Below are positions 1 through 7,912 of a stretch of DNA of 64,000 nucleotides, one piece after another. The position numbers and the translations under genes were made by a program. This DNA is from Regnicoccus_A sp014224355 (GTDB lineage Bacteria; Cyanobacteriota; Cyanobacteriia; PCC-6307; Cyanobiaceae), in the NCBI RefSeq assembly GCF_050920705.1, contig NZ_CP154799.1, positions 1,364,001 to 1,428,000 on the forward strand. Reading direction: 5' to 3'. Numbering within the stretch: position 1 is the first letter of the stretch; each line of letters starts with the position of its first letter. Below the pieces are notes generated by a model. It ran no database searches. It worked only from the letters and a program-made list of their open reading frames with translations, and was not told the origin of the DNA.

Positions 1-779
1 AGCTGGCGAACCCGGTCGGGCCGGAAGTTGAAGCAGATCAGCCCGTCGCCTGGATTCAGGGAGCCGCCAGCGAGGCGGAGGGGTTCGAGGAATTCATCGT
101 TGATCCCCTCGGCATAGGCCGCCTCGATGGCGTCCTGGAAAGAGAGGGGGCTGATCTCTCCCTCCTCGCTCAGCAGGCGGTAGGCCTTTTCGGTGCGATC
201 CCAGCGGTTGTCCCGGTCCATGGCCCAGTACCGGCCACAGATGGTGCTGATCCGTCCGACTCCGGCCTCCGCCACCTGGTCTTCAATGCACTCCAGGTAG
301 GTGATCGCGTTCTGGGGAGGTGTGTCGCGGCCGTCGGTGATGGCGTGGATGCAGACGTCACGCAGCCCGCGGCCGGCGGCCCAGCGCAGCAGGCCTCCGA
401 GGTGGTCGATATGGCTGTGCACCCCGCCATCGGAGCAGAGGCCCAGTAGATGGAGGGTGCCGCCATCACGCAGCAGCCGGTCGGCCAGGGTGTTGAGGGC
501 GGGGTTGGCGGCCAGGCTGCCGTCGCGCACGGCCTTGCCGATCCGCACCAGCTCCTGGCGGATGATCCTGCCGGAGCCGATCGTGAGATGTCCCACTTCG
601 GAATTGCCCATCTGGCCGTCGGGAAGTCCCACATCCCCACCGCTGGCCTGGATCAGGGTGTGGGGATAGGCCTCCCAGAGAGCGTCCATCACGGGAGTGC
701 TGGCACGGAGGATCGCGTTATGGCTTTCGTCGTCGCGGAAGCCCCATCCATCAAGGATGGCCAGGACCACGGGAGCCAC
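1..779 (-). CDS. gpmI: 2,3-bisphosphoglycerate-independent phosphoglycerate mutase, 3' part cut off by window edge
   Basis: This enzyme interconverts 3- and 2-phosphoglycerate in glycolysis using two metal ions, in the cytoplasm. About 259 N-terminal residues are visible. They include the LDGWG metal-binding start of the alkaline-phosphatase-like fold and the GNSEVGH motif whose serine (about residue 60) becomes phosphorylated. The visible part ends in FNFRPDR. The family is about 510-550 residues, so roughly half the gene lies beyond the left edge. A GTG at 777-779 (VAPVVLAILDGWG) is the best start because the conserved core begins at once; no clear ribosome site is seen. The gene is divergent from pyrR across 224 bases. 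Confidence 0.95.
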   Translation of the reverse strand, partial: MAPVVLAILDGWGFRDDESHNAILRASTPVMDALWEAYPHTLIQASGGDVGLPDGQMGNSEVGHLTIGSGRIIRQELVRIGKAVRDGSLAANPALNTLADRLLRDGGTLHLLGLCSDGGVHSHIDHLGGLLRWAAGRGLRDVCIHAITDGRDTPPQNAITYLECIEDQVAEAGVGRISTICGRYWAMDRDNRWDRTEKAYRLLSEEGEISPLSFQDAIEAAYAEGINDEFLEPLRLAGGSLNPGDGLICFNFRPDRVRQ

Positions 780-960
780 GCCTTGATCGTTGCCCGACCG
801 TGAAACTGACTCCTTGCGGGAGGAAGGAATTGGAGATCCGAAAGTAGGAATTGCGCTCACCCCTGACTGCCCAAATGGTCGTACAAGCGTGCTCCTGCTT
901 CAACTTACTCCCGAAGGGTGGTCAACCTTGCAGGCGCCGCAGGGCGTCAGCTTTTGGGGA

Positions 961-979
961 CATACGAACGTCCATACGA
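961..979 (+). promoter_or_regulatory. Direct repeat CATACGA x2 upstream of pyrR
   Basis: Two exact copies of CATACGA start at 961 and 973, so they are spaced 12 bases apart, close to one helical turn. They lie 25-43 bases before the proposed pyrR start, where a regulator or leader element would sit. The repeat is seen directly; a binding role is inference, and a seven-base repeat can arise by chance. Confidence 0.3.
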
Positions 980-1003
980 TGGAGAAACCAGATTCGGTTC
1001 TCA

Positions 1004-1567
1004 GTGAACATTCCGACCGGGCCGACGTCTGATCCGCGGCGGGTGGAGATCCTCTCCTCCGATGATCTCGCCCGCACGGTGCGACGGCTTGCCTCCCAGG
1101 TGCTTGAGGGTGTCGTCGACAGCAGGCAGCTGCTGCTGCTCGGCATACCGACCCGTGGTGTCGCTCTGGCCCGGGTGCTGGCCCAGCAGCTGGAGGAGCT
1201 CTGCGGTCACCCGATCGACCACGGAAGTCTCGATCCCACCTTCCACCGAGATGATCTCGAGCGGGTCGGCACCCGCCTGGCGGAAGCCACCCAGCTGCCC
1301 TCCGAGATCGAGGGGCGACACCTGGTTCTGGTGGATGACGTGATCTTCACCGGACGCACCGTGCGGGCGGCCCTGGAAGCTCTGCACACCTGGGGCCGCC
1401 CCGATCTGGTGCGGTTGCTGGTGATGGTCGATCGCGGTCACCGGGAGTTGCCGATCCAGCCCGATTTCTGTGGTCGCCTGGTGCCCACCAGCCGCCAGGA
1501 GTCGATCCAGCTCTGCCTGCGCCAGACCGATGGCGAAGATGGCGTGTTCCTGATCCGCTCCAGCTGA
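1004..1567 (+). CDS. pyrR: Bifunctional pyrimidine regulator / uracil phosphoribosyltransferase PyrR
   Basis: PyrR belongs to the type I phosphoribosyltransferase family. In Gram-positive bacteria it binds pyr mRNA and controls attenuation, and it also has uracil phosphoribosyltransferase activity. The protein (187 aa from the GTG at 1004) starts its conserved core at VEILSSDDL and carries the PRPP-binding signature VLVDDVIFTGRT near the middle, plus the LLGIPTRGVALA strand. Length fits the family (about 180 aa). ATG starts further upstream in frame would add an unconserved 50-residue extension, so I reject them. No attenuator hairpin was recognised upstream, so its regulatory role here is open. 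pyrF lies 41 kb away and is not in the same operon. Confidence 0.9.
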   Translation: MNIPTGPTSDPRRVEILSSDDLARTVRRLASQVLEGVVDSRQLLLLGIPTRGVALARVLAQQLEELCGHPIDHGSLDPTFHRDDLERVGTRLAEATQLPSEIEGRHLVLVDDVIFTGRTVRAALEALHTWGRPDLVRLLVMVDRGHRELPIQPDFCGRLVPTSRQESIQLCLRQTDGEDGVFLIRSS

Positions 1568-1606
1568 CCCTGTCGGCTCCACGGCAGCCGGCACGGGTTC
1601 GGGAGT

Positions 1607-1828
1607 TCAGCCCACGGTTTCGAGTTCGTCGGCCCGGAAGTGGGCGCGGAACCGGCCGAAGACCACGATCACCGGCAGGGTGGGGCTGATCGGCTTGCCC
1701 TTCCAGTCGTCGAGCACCTGCAGCACTTCACCCTGCTGACCCAGAAGATCGAAGGCCTTGCCGCGGTGTTCCGGGTGGGTGTACACAACCACGCTCTGGC
1801 AGACCTTGACCTGTTCTCCGGGCTTCAT
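1607..1828 (-). CDS. ftrV: Ferredoxin-thioredoxin reductase, variable (alpha) chain
   Basis: FtrV is the small SH3-like subunit that clamps the catalytic Fe-S chain of ferredoxin-thioredoxin reductase, which passes photosynthetic electrons to thioredoxins in the cytoplasm. The 73-residue product begins MKPGEQVKVCQSVVVY and contains HPEHRGKAFDL and the basic/hydrophobic segment GRFRAHFRADELE, all typical of the family. Length matches the usual 70-75 aa core. Longer in-frame starts exist but would add unrelated residues. It converges on pyrR with a 39-base gap. The catalytic subunit ftrC is not in this window. Confidence 0.9.
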   Translation of the reverse strand: MKPGEQVKVCQSVVVYTHPEHRGKAFDLLGQQGEVLQVLDDWKGKPISPTLPVIVVFGRFRAHFRADELETVG

Positions 1829-1904
1829 GCGCTGTGACCCACTGGAAGGGCCAATCCTGTCATGGGCTGGAGTGAGGATCGGTCGTTGCTCCTGATCGGT
1901 GGCT

Positions 1905-2774
1905 TCAGCGGCGGCAGGTGGTTTCCGGACCCGCTTCGACCACCCGTCCGCCCAGCTCGTCGCAGGCCTTGGTGAAGGCGGTCCACTCGTCGACACCCTC
2001 AGCCAGGTGGCGCTGGACGGCGGCATCAAGGCTGGCGATCGGCACACTGTCGATCAGCTGACCCCCGTGGCTGTGGTGCTCCTGTTCCTTGGTCTTGAGC
2101 CCGGCGATCGCCTCATCCACCTGCTCGCGCAGGGGGGCTGAGGCCGTTTTCCACCAGGGGTGGTCGATCCGGTTGAGGGCGTCCAGGGCCTCCCACCAGC
2201 GTTTCTCATCCACCAGCTTCACGGCACGCTTCTGCTGCAGTTGATTGCGGGCCCAGAACTCGCGCAGGTTGTCGCCGAGGGCGGATCCGTCGGGCCGGTG
2301 ATGTTCTCCCATCGGCTTGAGCAGGGCGAGGGCGCCCTCGAGGTCGCCCTGCTCGAAAAGGGCCAGGGCCCGGTCTTTGAGCTCCTGCTGCCAGGCCCGC
2401 AGTTGCTGGCGGTCGGCCTCGGTGCCCGCCGCTGAATTGGCCAGCAGCAGTTGAAGCTTCAGCGCCTCCTCGGGCTTCTGCTCCCCCCAGAGCTGCTCCG
2501 CCCTCTGCCGGCGGCAGCGTCCCTGTTCCGCCGGTGCCCGGCCGCTCAACCAGCGCAGGGACTCGAGCTGGTCGCTGTAGCGCAGGCAATCGTCGAAGCG
2601 GCCTTCGTTGGCGGCCCGCTCCAGGCGCCTTGGCAACTGGGATTCCCACCACCAGGCACCTCCCACTGCGGCGGCCACCAGGCCGAGGGTGAGAGCCAGC
2701 CAGAAGCGCGGAAGCCTGTGGCGGCGGATGGCCAAGAGGGAAGGTGTGAATGGATGTTCCAGTTCTATGGACAT
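1905..2774 (-). CDS. Single-pass membrane protein of unknown function, downstream of Hsp70-like gene
   Basis: I do not recognise a named family. The 289-residue product has a short basic N-terminus, one clear membrane segment at about residues 26-46 (FWLALTLGLVAAAVGGAWWW), and then about 240 mostly helical, charged residues. Repeated segments such as LFEQGDLEGALALLKP and DEKRWWEALDALNRI look like TPR-type helical pairs. The start MSIELEHPF is preferred over an upstream start that would run into the 3' end of the Hsp70 gene. It lies 82 bases downstream of the Hsp70-like gene on the same strand, so the two may be co-transcribed and the helical domain could serve a chaperone partner. That role is inference. 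Confidence 0.75.
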   Translation of the reverse strand: MSIELEHPFTPSLLAIRRHRLPRFWLALTLGLVAAAVGGAWWWESQLPRRLERAANEGRFDDCLRYSDQLESLRWLSGRAPAEQGRCRRQRAEQLWGEQKPEEALKLQLLLANSAAGTEADRQQLRAWQQELKDRALALFEQGDLEGALALLKPMGEHHRPDGSALGDNLREFWARNQLQQKRAVKLVDEKRWWEALDALNRIDHPWWKTASAPLREQVDEAIAGLKTKEQEHHSHGGQLIDSVPIASLDAAVQRHLAEGVDEWTAFTKACDELGGRVVEAGPETTCRR

Positions 2775-2856
2775 CAGGGACTGCGGAACACGGTCAGGGG
2801 GCAGCCGGCGTGTCGTCCACTGGCTCTGGCCGGCCTGCCGCGGCTGTAGCGGGACC

Positions 2857-4440
2857 TCAGCGCACAGGACCGAGCACCCGCGCTGCCGCCATGGTGCCAC
2901 TCAGCAGATCCTCACTTTCGAGCAGCAACTGGCCCTGATCATCAATGCTGAAGCTGAGCTTCAGCCGGTCGATTCCGCAGCGGCCCGGAGGCTCGAGGGC
3001 CAGGGGGGCAGGCTGGTGGCTCCAGGGCTCAGTGCGGGCTTCCCCGGCGGGCCGCCGTCGCACCTGGGGAAGCCCGTCGATGAACACCACCTCACTGCGT
3101 TCCTCTTCGATCGGCTCACCGAGCACCAGCTCCAGAGTGGTCTGACCGTCGCGGCTGCAGCTCAGCACCAGCTCCAGGGGCTGGTCGGTGGGCCAGCTCT
3201 GGCCAGCGAGAAACAGCGGGTGCCAGCGGTGTTCTCCAGCGCGTTGATCCCAGCAGCGCAGGGACACACCCCTGGCCAGCACGTCCTTCAGCCTCACCCC
3301 CGGGGTGAGGGCGAGGGCCCCGAGGGCCACCGCCTCCACCGGCCGCTGGTCGCGCAGGGGAATGGCACCGCAGCGCTCCTGAAGCCAGTGGCGAATGCTG
3401 GGCAGACGACTGGTGCCCCCCACCGGGAGCACGGCATCGATCTGCTCGGGGTCGATTCCCTTCGCCCGCGCCGACGCCAGCACCCGCTCCAGCAGCTCGT
3501 CGAGCAGCTCCAGCAGTCCCCTCTCGCGCAGGAGCCGATCGAGCTGGGGGCGATCCAGGCGCAGGGGGCGGCTGCCTGCCTCCGCTGAGCTCCAGACACC
3601 CGTCACCTCCTCGGCGTTGCTGAGACTGCACTTGAGTCGCTCGCTGGCCTCCAGCAGCGATGGATCTGCCCCCAGGTCGGGAGCGAGCATCGCGGCGATC
3701 CAGTGGTCGATGTCGCGTCCACCGATGGAGGCACCGGCTTTTCCGATCACTTCGGCACAGCGCAGGGCCTGGCGCCCGCCGTCGAGATCCCGTCCGCCGA
3801 AACGCAGCAACTGGGCGATCGGTGCCGCACGGCCCTCCCCGCCCTGGAGGGCAACGAGCGAGAGGTCGATCGTTCCCCCGCCCAGGTCCACCACCAGCAC
3901 CCGGCTGCCCGCCGGCAATCCCGCCCCGATGGCGGCTGCGGTGGGTTCATCCACCAGGGCCACCTCCTCGACCGGGATCTGCCGGCTGAGTTGCTGCAGC
4001 CACTGGCGATAGCCCCGGTAGCCCTCGATCGGGGCGGTGAGCACCAGGCGGGTGGGCGCCACCGCAGGGGGCAGGGCCTGCCAGAGCCGGGTGATCAGCA
4101 GGCTCCCGGCCTGCTCGGGTGTGAGCGGTTCCCGTGAGGGGCTGGCGGTGGTCGCCGCCTCTGGGGGCTCCGCCTGCAGGGCACCGATCCTGCGCTTGAA
4201 GTCGCGGCAGAGGCCTGTTTCATCGCAAGCGCTCAGGCCGGCGTCCAGCACCTGACGGCCGATCAGGGGTTGGGCGCTCTGGGGGCTGGAGAGCCAGATC
4301 AGGCTCGGGACGACACAGGGGTCGTCGCTGCTGAAGGGTGGAAGGGCCAGCAGTTGTGGTGCCCCGCCACTGCTGGGTTGAAAGGCCAGCACCGTGGTGC
4401 TGCTGCCCAGGTCGATCGCCAGCGTGCCGGTCACGGCCAT
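2857..4440 (-). CDS. Hsp70 family protein with short C-terminal part
   Basis: The 527-residue protein has the actin-like ATPase fold of Hsp70. It shows the first phosphate loop IDLGSSTT near residue 10, DEPTAAAIGAG and the second phosphate loop VVDLGGGTIDLSL near residues 180-200, and the adenosine motif LPVGGTSRLPS. Canonical DnaK is about 635 aa. Here the part after the ATPase domain is only about 160 residues and lacks an obvious helical lid, so this is a divergent Hsp70 rather than the housekeeping DnaK. No GrpE or DnaJ gene is nearby. It is divergent from rpoZ (67-base gap) and is followed by a membrane protein that may be its partner. Confidence 0.88.
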   Translation of the reverse strand: MAVTGTLAIDLGSSTTVLAFQPSSGGAPQLLALPPFSSDDPCVVPSLIWLSSPQSAQPLIGRQVLDAGLSACDETGLCRDFKRRIGALQAEPPEAATTASPSREPLTPEQAGSLLITRLWQALPPAVAPTRLVLTAPIEGYRGYRQWLQQLSRQIPVEEVALVDEPTAAAIGAGLPAGSRVLVVDLGGGTIDLSLVALQGGEGRAAPIAQLLRFGGRDLDGGRQALRCAEVIGKAGASIGGRDIDHWIAAMLAPDLGADPSLLEASERLKCSLSNAEEVTGVWSSAEAGSRPLRLDRPQLDRLLRERGLLELLDELLERVLASARAKGIDPEQIDAVLPVGGTSRLPSIRHWLQERCGAIPLRDQRPVEAVALGALALTPGVRLKDVLARGVSLRCWDQRAGEHRWHPLFLAGQSWPTDQPLELVLSCSRDGQTTLELVLGEPIEEERSEVVFIDGLPQVRRRPAGEARTEPWSHQPAPLALEPPGRCGIDRLKLSFSIDDQGQLLLESEDLLSGTMAAARVLGPVR

Positions 4441-4507
4441 GGATGGGGGGTGCTCCTGAGGGCTTGATCGGAAGCTGAACTAGACTTCACAAAACGAGTC
4501 CATTTCG

Positions 4508-4738
4508 ATGTACACCGGACCGACTGTTCATCCCAAGGAGCTGGCCCAGCGGGCTGAAAGTCTGATCGGTCAGTCGAGCAACCGTTACCTCACCACCGTC
4601 CGCATCGCTTTCCGCGCCAAGCAACGGCGCTTCGATGATTTCGATGGGCTGCTCGAAGACTCGATGGTCAAGCCCGTGCAGCGGGCGATCGTTGAGCTCA
4701 GCGACGAGCAGGACCAACCCGATCTGTTGCCCGGCTGA
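4508..4738 (+). CDS. rpoZ: DNA-directed RNA polymerase omega subunit
   Basis: Omega is the small subunit that wraps the beta' C-terminus and helps assemble RNA polymerase. The 76-residue product has the family core: an ELAQRAESLI helix, the motif NRYLTTVRIAFRAKQRR, and a C-terminal segment VKPVQRAIVELSDE. Cyanobacterial omega proteins are of this size. The ATG at 4508 is the only sensible start. The gene is followed after three bases by the DUF1818 gene, an arrangement that suggests a two-gene operon. Confidence 0.93.
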   Translation: MYTGPTVHPKELAQRAESLIGQSSNRYLTTVRIAFRAKQRRFDDFDGLLEDSMVKPVQRAIVELSDEQDQPDLLPG

Positions 4739-4741
4739 TCC

Positions 4742-5119
4742 TTGACAGCTGGCGGTTACAGCGCCGAGGGAGACGGTTGGAGGCTGGCCTGGGACCCGTC
4801 CAAGGCCCCATTTTCAGTGCTCATCGGAGGTGCCGAGTGGGCTGTCGAACTCACCCAGCCTGAAGCCAGAGTCCTGCGCGATGGCCTCGGCAGCCTGCTG
4901 GAGCAGCTCGGCGCCATCGCTGATCAGCTGATGGCGGAGGAATTGATCAGCCTGGAGCTGGAACGCGGTGGATGGTGGCTTGGACTCGATGGGAATCCGG
5001 AGTTCTGGGAGTTGCGCTGCATCCTCGCTCCCGCCCCTGGCCTGAGGGGCCTGGAAGGCCGCTGGGCGCCGGGGGCTGGCTCTGAGCTGGCGAGGGCTCT
5101 GATCTGTCTGCCCCTGTGA
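4742..5119 (+). CDS. DUF1818 family protein
   Basis: This 125-residue protein matches the cyanobacterial DUF1818 family: a GWRLAWDPSKAPFSVLIGG opening, WAVELTQPE, a helical middle, and an ISLELERGGWWLGLDG strand pair. No biochemical function is established to my knowledge. A TTG start at 4742, directly after the rpoZ stop, gives the full conserved N-terminus, and no better ATG is present. Close packing with rpoZ suggests co-transcription. Confidence 0.8.
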   Translation: MTAGGYSAEGDGWRLAWDPSKAPFSVLIGGAEWAVELTQPEARVLRDGLGSLLEQLGAIADQLMAEELISLELERGGWWLGLDGNPEFWELRCILAPAPGLRGLEGRWAPGAGSELARALICLPL

Positions 5120-5465
5120 GACGGCCCATTGGATTGGGCGCCGATCAGCACTGCTGATCGGCGTGGTCCTCCCCAGCCCAGGCTCTGTTGGACCTGTCTT
5201 TTTCACAGGTTTTCCACAGGTTCAGGCCCCGCGACAGGGATGGCGGCTGGTCGCTGGGGAGAAATCCGGGGCGCAGCCGTCTCCCCTTGACAGGCGCCCC
5301 GTGCAAGTTCAATGGCGCCGTTCGCTGAAGCTTCGAGTGGGCCTCGACCCTGCGGGGCAGGGAGTCTCAGGGTTGGAAGGGTGCTGACGCTCCGCCGGGG
5401 ACCCGATTTGACGCGGCCCCGGCGCTGTGGAGAACTGGGTGAACCCACCAGCAGACCCTCCGTCC
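5120..5465. other. 346-base intergenic region with DnaA-box-like words
   Basis: No coding region was accepted here. The stretch contains TTTTTCACA ending at 5207, a TTTTCCACA word at 5210-5218, and TGTGGAGAA (reverse of TTCTCCACA) at 5426-5434. TTTTCCACA is close to the DnaA box used in cyanobacteria. Three related words in one gap is suggestive, but the spacing is irregular and dnaN is not adjacent, so an origin call is not justified. GTG at 5427 could extend the next gene leftwards. Confidence 0.4.
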
Positions 5466-5798
5466 ATGGACATTGCCCCGGTCATGACCGCCTCCGCCAC
5501 TTCGGCCACCCAGGCTGTTGAAGGCGAGTCGGATGTCGGGGTGGTGAGTTTTCGGGCCATGGTCCCCGAGGCTCTGCTCACCTCGATGGCCCAGTTCATC
5601 GACGCCCACCCGAACTGGGATCAGTACCGCCTGTTCCAGGCCGCTCTGGCGGGCTTCCTGGTTCAGAACGGGGTTCAGAGCCGGGCCGTCACCCGGTGTT
5701 ACGTGGCCAACATGTTCCAGAGGGGAGGAGAGGTGCTGCCGGCTCAGGCAGCACCGGCCCGACCGGCCCGGTCCTCGGCTCCAAACAGTCCCCTGTAG
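5466..5798 (+). CDS. DUF2811 family protein
   Basis: The 110-residue product carries the DUF2811 core: VPEALLTSMAQFIDAHPNWDQYRLFQAALAGF followed in sequence by a GVQSRAVTRCYV segment. This family is found in cyanobacteria and has no known role; the pattern looks like a small helical fold related in shape to ribbon-helix-helix proteins, which is inference. ATG 5466 and ATG 5484 are both possible starts, and a GTG at 5427 is a weaker one. The C-terminal 18 codons overlap the 3' end of the opposite-strand membrane protein gene. Confidence 0.78.
   Translation: MDIAPVMTASATSATQAVEGESDVGVVSFRAMVPEALLTSMAQFIDAHPNWDQYRLFQAALAGFLVQNGVQSRAVTRCYVANMFQRGGEVLPAQAAPARPARSSAPNSPL
5732..5755. terminator. 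Inverted repeat inside a convergent gene overlap
   Basis: GGTGCTGCC (5732-5740) and its exact reverse complement GGCAGCACC (5747-5755) flank a six-base loop. The hairpin lies where the DUF2811 gene and the opposite-strand membrane gene overlap tail to tail, and one stop codon lies in the loop. There is no U-tract on either strand, so it could pause or protect both transcripts rather than act as a classical terminator. Confidence 0.4.
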
Positions 5799-6565
5799 CC
5801 GGCGGTCAGGGTGCAGAGGGCCAGCGGCCAGCTGGCGAGCAACCCCAGAGCCAGGGGCCAGGCGATCAGCAGGGCCAGCCCGAGGGGCAGCAGCACGATC
5901 AGGGCCAGGCTGATGCTCAGGGCCAGCTGGTGCCAGCCATGGGAGGCCACCTGGGCCTGGCCGCGGCGGAAGGTCGCAACCGGAGGCAGCCCTCCCACCA
6001 CCGCCAGGGGCAGGTGAAAGATCTGCGCCACCATCAGGGCCATCAGCAGAGCGGCGCCGGCCAGCAGCGGCATCAGGGCCAGCCAGGGATGGATCAGACT
6101 CAGCAGACCGGCCGCCAGCCCTGAGGTGGCCAGGATCAACAGGTTGAGCAGCAGCAGCAGCAGCGCCACGCCCAGCAGACGCCCCATGGCGGCCATCTGC
6201 CAGCTGGCCAGGTCAGCCAGCCGAGGCTGGCGGCCTTCCAGGGCGATCCAGGCGCCCCGCAGCAGCCCCACGTTCAGCCAGAGAAGGCTCACCACGCTCA
6301 GCATCAGCCCCACCAGCACCATCGTCATGGAGACCGCCACAGGTCCCTCGCCCAGGGCGAGGGCATCACTGGCCCGGTTCTGCAGCAGCTGGCCGATCAG
6401 TTGAGTGCTGCCGCCCAGCAGGGTGAACCCGCTGAACAGCCACGGGGCTCGCCGGTAGGCCGCCCTCCCCTGCTTCAGCCAGCCGCCGACCGCCGCGATG
6501 GCGGCCGCTCCCTCCCGGGCGCTTGCCGCCAGACGGTCCCCGCGCCCCAGGGGCTCAGGGGTCAT
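5744..6565 (-). CDS. Multi-pass membrane protein, function unknown
   Basis: The 273-residue product has about six hydrophobic segments, for example MTMVLVGLMLSVVSLLWLNV, LLGVALLLLLLNLLILATSG, and ALSISLALIVLLPLGLALLI. No catalytic motif is visible. The soluble part between the first segments is short. The topology resembles the membrane protein at 7156-7887, and both could belong to the loosely defined DUF975-like integral membrane families, but I cannot name one. It overlaps the EVE gene by 4 bases (ATGA), so the two are probably one operon, and it overlaps the DUF2811 gene by 55 bases on the opposite strand. Confidence 0.75.
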   Translation of the reverse strand: MTPEPLGRGDRLAASAREGAAAIAAVGGWLKQGRAAYRRAPWLFSGFTLLGGSTQLIGQLLQNRASDALALGEGPVAVSMTMVLVGLMLSVVSLLWLNVGLLRGAWIALEGRQPRLADLASWQMAAMGRLLGVALLLLLLNLLILATSGLAAGLLSLIHPWLALMPLLAGAALLMALMVAQIFHLPLAVVGGLPPVATFRRGQAQVASHGWHQLALSISLALIVLLPLGLALLIAWPLALGLLASWPLALCTLTAGYRGLFGAEDRAGRAGAA

Positions 6566-7026
6566 ACGGCAGAAGGGTCCAGCCGCTCGAGCAGCCGCCG
6601 GGCCGTGGCCTCGGGCACCGGCAGGATGGACAGGCGGTTTCCCCGGCGCACCACGGCCAGCTCCTGCTCATTGAAGCTGCTGCGCAGTTCCTCAAGGCTG
6701 AGCAGCCGTGGATAGGTGCGGCGGTGGGCCAGGCGGACGCAGTCCCAGCGGGGTGCCTGAGCTGTTGATGCTGGATCGAAGTACTTCGAATCTGGATCGA
6801 ACTGGGTCGGATCGATCAGCCCGGTTTCGATCACCTCCATCAGGCCGATGATGCCGGGGGGCTTGGCGTTGGAGTGGTAGAAAAAGGCCTGATCACCAAC
6901 GGCCATCGAGCGCATGAAGTTGCGGGCCTGGTAATTGCGGATGCCGTCCCAGAGAGTGCTGCCCTCGCGCTCGAGGTGGCTGATGCCATACACATCCGGC
7001 TCACTTTTCATCAACCAGTAAGCCAT
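6562..7026 (-). CDS. EVE domain-containing protein
   Basis: EVE domains belong to the PUA-like superfamily and bind modified nucleobases or RNA. The 154-residue product is a stand-alone EVE domain: MAYWLMKSEPDVYGI at the N-terminus, GIRNYQARNFMR, VGDQAFFYHSN and IIGLMEVIE are all family hallmarks. The start at 7026 gives the conserved N-terminus; an ORF that extends 290 residues upstream is noise from the opposite-strand gene. The gene overlaps the downstream membrane protein gene by 4 bases and diverges from another membrane protein gene. Confidence 0.9.
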   Translation of the reverse strand: MAYWLMKSEPDVYGISHLEREGSTLWDGIRNYQARNFMRSMAVGDQAFFYHSNAKPPGIIGLMEVIETGLIDPTQFDPDSKYFDPASTAQAPRWDCVRLAHRRTYPRLLSLEELRSSFNEQELAVVRRGNRLSILPVPEATARRLLERLDPSAV

Positions 7027-7155
7027 CGTGCTTGGTGAGGCCCCGTGGGGCCCCGATGGGTCGGGGAGATCGGATTGTATCGAGCTGGTTTGTGACGGTT
7101 GGGTTGGCTGCGGTGCCTTCCCTGACTTAGACAGCGCCAGCACGAAGCGCAGGAA

Positions 7156-7887
7156 ATGATGGTGATGGGTTCGCCACCAGCCCCCAGGCCCACCCTCCAG
7201 TCGGCCTGGAATCTCTACGTGGCCCACTGGCGCACCTACCTGGCTCTGCAGCTCACGCTCCTGGCCCTGGCGCTGGTCTCGGTCCTGATCAGCCTGCTCA
7301 TCACCTTCATCGCCGTGGCGGTGACCGCCGGTGTCTCTCCGGATCTCAGGGAAGGCGTGACCCAGCTGGTGTCGTCGGTGCTGAACCTGCCCTTCTCCCT
7401 CCTGTACCAGATGCTGGCCGGCCTGGTGGGCGTGCTGATCTCCGCTTTGCCGGCGCTCTGGTTCGCCACGGGCCACCATCCGCTCTACCGGGAGGGTCTG
7501 GCCCTGCTTCGCTCTGATCCCCGCCGCTATCTCCTGGCCGGACTGCTGGCCTCCCTGGCTGGTGGCTTCGGCATCCTGCTCTGTCTGATTCCCGGCCTGA
7601 TCGTGATGGCGCTCACCCCCATCTACGTGCGGCGGGTCTTCACCACCGACGAACCGATCTGGCCGGCCTTCCTGAACTGTTTCAGGGATCTTTTCTCCAG
7701 CCCTCACAGCTGGGGGCTGGTCGGCTATGAGCTGCTCTCGCTGCTGCTGATCGCCATCTCCGCCCTGTTCTGCCTGGTGCCGCTGCTGGTGACCGTGCCC
7801 CTGGCTGCGATCTTCATTCAGCAGTACCTGGCCGCCTGGCAGATCGGCGAGCCTCCGTCGGAAGCGGTTTCCGCCGCGCCGGTTTGA
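7156..7887 (+). CDS. Multi-pass membrane protein, function unknown
   Basis: The 243-residue product opens with a short Pro-rich stretch, then SAWNLYVAHWRTYLALQL and about five to six membrane segments, including LALVSVLISLLITFIAVAV, LLAGLLASLAGGFGILLCLIPGLIVMAL (in two parts) and LLLIAISALFCLVPLLV. The motif IPGLIVMALTPIYVRRV resembles the glycerophosphoryl-diester/DUF975-like membrane anchors of other bacteria, but no enzyme domain is attached. Three ATG codons (7156, 7159, 7165) are possible starts. It is convergent with murD. Confidence 0.75.
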   Translation: MMVMGSPPAPRPTLQSAWNLYVAHWRTYLALQLTLLALALVSVLISLLITFIAVAVTAGVSPDLREGVTQLVSSVLNLPFSLLYQMLAGLVGVLISALPALWFATGHHPLYREGLALLRSDPRRYLLAGLLASLAGGFGILLCLIPGLIVMALTPIYVRRVFTTDEPIWPAFLNCFRDLFSSPHSWGLVGYELLSLLLIAISALFCLVPLLVTVPLAAIFIQQYLAAWQIGEPPSEAVSAAPV

Positions 7888-7912
7888 AGGCTGCGGCAAT
7901 CCGTACGGCTAC

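Noticed and set aside
804..1003. PyrR-controlled attenuator
   Set aside because: No terminator/antiterminator pair or PyrR-binding loop could be drawn in the 200-base leader.
5120..5465. Replication origin
   Set aside because: Only three loose DnaA-like words, no regular array, no dnaN or dnaA next to it.
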